Assembly: GCA_030627285.1 (NCBI GenBank)
Contig: DAOUSJ010000012.1
Location: 1 to 32,802, forward strand
Length of the DNA: 32,802 nt
Reading direction: 5' to 3'
Source: Methylococcaceae bacterium
GTDB lineage: Bacteria; Pseudomonadota; Gammaproteobacteria; Methylococcales; Methylomonadaceae
The position numbers were made by a program, and so were the translations under genes. Below are positions 28,800 to 32,802 of the stretch, one piece after another. Under the pieces are notes generated by a model that saw only the letters and a program-made list of their open reading frames with translations, did not search any database and was not told where the DNA came from. Within the stretch, counting starts at the first letter, position 1. Each line of letters begins with the position of its first letter.

Positions 28800-31337
28800 A
28801 TGAGTACGAAACAAACGTTAGTCGTTATTGGTAACGGCATGGTCGGACAGGATTTTCTGAACAATTTGATGCAAAGTAGCCTGAAAGAAACATATAAAGT
28901 GGTTACTTTTTGCGAAGAATCGCACTTAGCTTATGATCGTGTTCATTTGTCCGAATATTTTACTGGTAAAAGTGCAGCAGATTTATCCTTGGTTGCAGAT
29001 GGGTTTTTTGAAAATAATGACATTACTGTTCATATAGGTGATAAAGCGGTTGCTGTTGATCGAGTACAAAAAACTGTCAGCTCTGAAAAAGGTGTTAGCA
29101 TTAATTATGACAAAATAGTTTTTGCTACAGGATCTTATCCTTTTGTACCACCAGTTTCAGGACATAAACGTGAACAATGTCTAGTCTATAGAACTTTAGA
29201 TGATTTAGATGCAATTGCGGCAGTAGCTAAAAATTCCACAGTAGGTGCAGTTATTGGTGGTGGTTTGCTAGGTTTGGAAGCAGCTAAAGCCTTGAAAGAT
29301 TTGGGTTTGGAAACTCATGTAGTTGAATTTGCTCCTCGTCTAATGGCTGTGCAGCTTGATGACGGTGGTGGCGCAATGCTAAGACAAAAAATTCAAGCTT
29401 TAGGTGTTACTGTCCATACCAGCAAAAACACCAAAAATATTGGTGATGGCGATACTTGTTTTCATAAAATGAGTTTTGCAGATGGCGAGGAATTGGAAAC
29501 CGATATTGTGTTATTTTCAGCTGGAATTCGACCACGAGATGATTTAGCCAGTGCTTGTGGTTTAGAATTAGGCATTCGAGGTGGAATTCAAATTGATAAC
29601 CAATGTCGTACTTCCGATCCAGATATTTTTGCAATTGGTGAGTGTGCATTATGGGATGGTAAAATCTTTGGCTTAGTTGCTCCAGGTTATGCTATGGCAC
29701 GTACGGTGGTAAATGTGCTTGAAGGTGGAGAGGCTGAATTTACTGGTGCAGATATGAGTACCAAACTTAAATTAATGGGGGTAGATGTCGCCAGTATTGG
29801 AGATGCCCATGCACGCACGCCAGACTCTTTAGTATATACATACCAAAATGGTTCAGATGAAGTTTATAAACGCTTAGTAGTTAGCAAGGATAAAAAAGAA
29901 TTATTAGGCGCGGTATTAGTTGGAGATGCTTCAGGTTATGGTACTTTATTACAATATTGTTTAAATAAAATTGAGTTACCAGAAAATCCTGATTCATTAA
30001 TTTTACCTTCACGTTCAGATGAATCTGTGGGTTTAGGTGTAGATGCTTTACCGGATTCAGCGCAAATTTGTTCATGTCATGATGTAACCAAAGGCGCATT
30101 ATGCACGGCTATTGACGCAGGTTGCATGACTGTCAGTGCATTGAAAGATGAAACTAAAGCGGCTACAGGTTGTGGTGGTTGTTCTGCCTTATTAAAATCT
30201 GTATTAGATTCTGAATTAGAAAAAGCTGGCATTGAAGTTAATACCGATATTTGTGAGCATTTTGCTTATACGCGCCAAGATTTATATAACTTGGTGATGG
30301 TTGAAGAAATCAAAACCTTTGATGAATTATTAGAAAATCATGGACAAGGGCGCGGTTGTGAAATTTGTCGCCAAGCAGTGGGATCAATTTTAGCCTCTTA
30401 CTGGAATGAATACGTACTTGAGAAAGATCATTTAAGTCTGCAAGATACCAATGATACCTTTTTAGCCAATATGCAAAAAGATGGTACGTATTCGGTTGTT
30501 CCTAGAATGACTGGTGGTGAAGTTACTCCAGATGGTTTAATTGCAGTCGGACAAATTGCTAAAAAATATAAGCTTTACACTAAAATCACGGGCGGACAAA
30601 GAGTAGATTTATTTGGTGCTAGAGTGGATCAACTTCCTCCGATTTGGCAAGAACTCATTGATGCGGGGTTTGAATCAGGTCATGCTTATGGAAAATCCTT
30701 AAGAACGGTTAAATCCTGTGTCGGTAGCACATGGTGTCGTTTTGGAGTCGATGATAGTGTGGGACTCGCAGTTGAATTAGAAAATCGTTACAAAGGTTTA
30801 CGCGCACCGCATAAAATTAAATTTGCAGTATCAGGTTGCACCCGTGAATGTGCAGAAGCTCAAGGTAAAGATATTGGGATTATTGCTACTGAAGGTGGTT
30901 GGAATTTATATGTTTGTGGTAATGGAGGCATGAAACCACGTCATGGAGATTTATTTGCGACTAATTTAGACAAGGAAACTTTAATTAAATATATAGATCG
31001 AGTGTTAATTTTTTATGTACGTACTGCCGATCGTTTACAAAGAACTTCGGTGTGGATGGAAAATATGGAAGGCGGTTTAGATTATTTAAAATCAGTGGTG
31101 ATTGAGGATAAATTAAATATTGCGACTTCTTTGGAAACCCAAATGCAGCATGTGGTTGACAGTTATCAGTGTGAATGGAAAACTACTATTGCAAGTGAAG
31201 AAAAATTGAAACGTTTCCGTCATTTTGTGAACAGTGATAAAACTGATGAAAATATAGTTTTTGTCGAAGAACGTGGACAAATTCGCCCTGCGGATGAACA
31301 AGAACGGCAACATTTCAAATTAGTGGAGTTAGCATAA
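28800..31337 (+). CDS. nirB: NAD(P)H nitrite reductase large subunit
   Basis: 845 aa; FAD/NAD domains (VVIGNGMVGQDFL, AVIGGGLLGLEAAKAL), BFD-like CSCHDVTKGAL...ATGCGGCSALL, sulfite/nitrite reductase siroheme site SGCTRECAEAQGKDIG. Confidence 0.98.
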   Translation: MSTKQTLVVIGNGMVGQDFLNNLMQSSLKETYKVVTFCEESHLAYDRVHLSEYFTGKSAADLSLVADGFFENNDITVHIGDKAVAVDRVQKTVSSEKGVSINYDKIVFATGSYPFVPPVSGHKREQCLVYRTLDDLDAIAAVAKNSTVGAVIGGGLLGLEAAKALKDLGLETHVVEFAPRLMAVQLDDGGGAMLRQKIQALGVTVHTSKNTKNIGDGDTCFHKMSFADGEELETDIVLFSAGIRPRDDLASACGLELGIRGGIQIDNQCRTSDPDIFAIGECALWDGKIFGLVAPGYAMARTVVNVLEGGEAEFTGADMSTKLKLMGVDVASIGDAHARTPDSLVYTYQNGSDEVYKRLVVSKDKKELLGAVLVGDASGYGTLLQYCLNKIELPENPDSLILPSRSDESVGLGVDALPDSAQICSCHDVTKGALCTAIDAGCMTVSALKDETKAATGCGGCSALLKSVLDSELEKAGIEVNTDICEHFAYTRQDLYNLVMVEEIKTFDELLENHGQGRGCEICRQAVGSILASYWNEYVLEKDHLSLQDTNDTFLANMQKDGTYSVVPRMTGGEVTPDGLIAVGQIAKKYKLYTKITGGQRVDLFGARVDQLPPIWQELIDAGFESGHAYGKSLRTVKSCVGSTWCRFGVDDSVGLAVELENRYKGLRAPHKIKFAVSGCTRECAEAQGKDIGIIATEGGWNLYVCGNGGMKPRHGDLFATNLDKETLIKYIDRVLIFYVRTADRLQRTSVWMENMEGGLDYLKSVVIEDKLNIATSLETQMQHVVDSYQCEWKTTIASEEKLKRFRHFVNSDKTDENIVFVEERGQIRPADEQERQHFKLVELA

Positions 31338-31669
31338 TGGTACAGTGGATAGATATATGTGGCTCGGAGGATTTGCAGGCAGATTCTGGTGTATGTGCTT
31401 TAGTTGAAGATATACAAGTGGCGATTTTTTATATGCCTAAAGATAATACGGTATATGCAATTAATAATTATGATCCTTTTAGTCAAGTACAGGTATTATC
31501 ACGTGGTTTGATTGGTGATCTTAATGGTATTCCAATGGTTTCATCGCCCATTTATAAACAGCATTTTAATCTTAAAACTGGAGTATGTTTTGAAGATGAG
31601 GCTGTGGTGGTGGATAGTTATGCTGTGAGGATAGAAAATGGTCGTGTTGAAGTAAGTCTTACGGAGTAA
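31337..31669 (+). CDS. nirD: Nitrite reductase small subunit (NirD, Rieske-like)
   Basis: 110 aa; starts 1 nt inside the nirB stop codon; VAIFYMPKDNTVYAINNYDPFSQVQVLSRGLIGDLNGIPMVSSPIYKQHFNLKTGVCFED. Confidence 0.96.
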   Translation: MVQWIDICGSEDLQADSGVCALVEDIQVAIFYMPKDNTVYAINNYDPFSQVQVLSRGLIGDLNGIPMVSSPIYKQHFNLKTGVCFEDEAVVVDSYAVRIENGRVEVSLTE

Positions 31670-31673
31670 TACC

Positions 31674-32585
31674 ATGAATTATAATTATTATGTTGCGGAT
31701 ATTTTCACTAAAGAAATTTTTAGTGGTGCTCAAATTGCGGTATTTCCGAATGCAGAAGGTTTAACTAGTTCTAATATGCAAGAAATTGCTAAAGAATTTA
31801 ATCTTTCTGAAACGGTATTTGTTACTAATCCTAAAACTGATGCTAATACGCGCAGAATGAGGATATTTTCGCCACTAGAAGAAAAGGATTTTGCTGGACA
31901 TCCAGTTATTGCAACTGCATATGTTTTAGGAATTTGTGGGGACGTAGAATTAACCGCAGATTTAACTCCAATGGTATTGATCCAAAATAGTGGCAATATT
32001 GAAGTAAATATTACTAGTAAAGTTGGTATTCCTACTTTTGTACAATTTAGTAGTCAAGTAATTTCTAGCATTGACAAATTTACCCCTACAGATGAAGAAT
32101 TAGCGAATTTTTTGTCTTTAGATCAAGTAGAATTGGATCATAAAAAATTTAGTCCCCGCCTTGTATCATGTGGGTTCCCATATTTAATTGTACCTGTATG
32201 GGATTATGAAAGTGTTAGAAAGGCTAAATTTAATTATTCAGCTTGGAGTCAATCTATAGCTCCACAAACTGCGGCTTCTGAAATCTTATTATTTTCTCCA
32301 AAAACACCTTTTGCTGATGCTGATTTTAATGCACGTTTATTAGGTCCAAATATTGGTGTACATGATGACCCGCCAGTTGGAACCGCAATGCAAGCATTTG
32401 CAGCTTATTTGTGTTCGTTTGATATTACTCAACAAGGAACTCATGTGTTTTCTGTTGATAGAGGCGAAGCAAGAACTAGGCGGAGTGTTTTAAATTTGGA
32501 AATGGATAATAAAGGACAAGAATTATTAATGTTACGGATTGGCGGTACTGCAGTTATGTTTGCCGAAGGAAAAATTAATCTTTAA
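31674..32585 (+). CDS. PhzF family (phenazine biosynthesis-like/isomerase) protein
   Basis: 303 aa; YVADIFTKEIFSGAQIAVFPNA...LSETVFV...RMRIFSPLEEKDFAGHPVIATAYVL...GVHDDPPVGTAMQAFAAYL. Confidence 0.93.
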   Translation: MNYNYYVADIFTKEIFSGAQIAVFPNAEGLTSSNMQEIAKEFNLSETVFVTNPKTDANTRRMRIFSPLEEKDFAGHPVIATAYVLGICGDVELTADLTPMVLIQNSGNIEVNITSKVGIPTFVQFSSQVISSIDKFTPTDEELANFLSLDQVELDHKKFSPRLVSCGFPYLIVPVWDYESVRKAKFNYSAWSQSIAPQTAASEILLFSPKTPFADADFNARLLGPNIGVHDDPPVGTAMQAFAAYLCSFDITQQGTHVFSVDRGEARTRRSVLNLEMDNKGQELLMLRIGGTAVMFAEGKINL

Positions 32586-32684
32586 TCTTTTAAGTTAACT
32601 AATAATCAGTAAAATTAGTATATTATTGTTTTATTATATTCATCTTGATATAGTTTTATTTTCCAGCTCGCACACGGTACTCTC

Positions 32685-32802
32685 ATGCTATTTGGTCGTA
32701 ACAAAAAAAATCCCATTAAAATTGCCGACAAAGGCATTGTGAAATGGTCTTATTCAACTTGTAATTATTGCTCTACAGGTTGTGCAATTGAAATTGGTGT
32801 TA
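32685..32802 (+). CDS. Molybdopterin (MopB) oxidoreductase catalytic subunit N-terminus, probably assimilatory nitrate reductase (truncated by window end)
   Basis: MLFGRNKKNPIKIADKGIVKWSYSTCNYCSTGCAIEIGV..., CxxCxxxC [4Fe-4S] motif at the N-terminus; downstream of nirBD. Confidence 0.7.
   Translation, partial: MLFGRNKKNPIKIADKGIVKWSYSTCNYCSTGCAIEIGV

Noticed and set aside
29407-31313. Minus-strand ORFs inside nirB
   Set aside because: Antisense to a fully supported nirB; compositionally odd (His/Leu-rich) and no start context.

Overview
The window is about 32.8 kb of AT-rich bacterial chromosome, probably gammaproteobacterial (inferred from gene order: lpoA-yraN-diaA-yraP/dolP, hemCDXY, lysC-csrA-tRNA-Ser-tRNA-Arg). 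Most of it is housekeeping. It contains: an lpoA 3' fragment, yraN, a diaA/gmhA-type SIS protein, a BON lipoprotein and an RDD membrane protein; hemC-hemD-hemX-hemY; an exosortase (XrtH-like) with a membrane partner; three clustered tRNAs (Ser-GCT, Arg-ACG, Asn-GTT) behind lysC-csrA; an FKBP PPIase, a YbiB/TrpD2-like protein, a dicarboxylate symporter and recA; an M10 serralysin-like RTX metalloprotease; slyD; argG; a two-TM hypothetical protein and a hemerythrin-GGDEF diguanylate cyclase; a 990-aa RTX repeat protein; dnaE with a convergent tRNA-Ser(TGA); a VPLPA/PEP-CTERM-type sorting-signal protein; pilT; and nirB-nirD-phzF followed by the start of a MopB (nitrate-reductase-like) oxidoreductase. 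I saw no CRISPR array, transposase, prophage or recognisable defence system. The most interesting accessory signals are: the exosortase pair and a C-terminal sorting-signal protein of a different motif class in the same window; two RTX proteins with no type I secretion genes in view; a protease gene 26 nt upstream of recA with no visible LexA box in the gap; and the hemerythrin-diguanylate cyclase. I did not find compelling evidence for a wholly new system.
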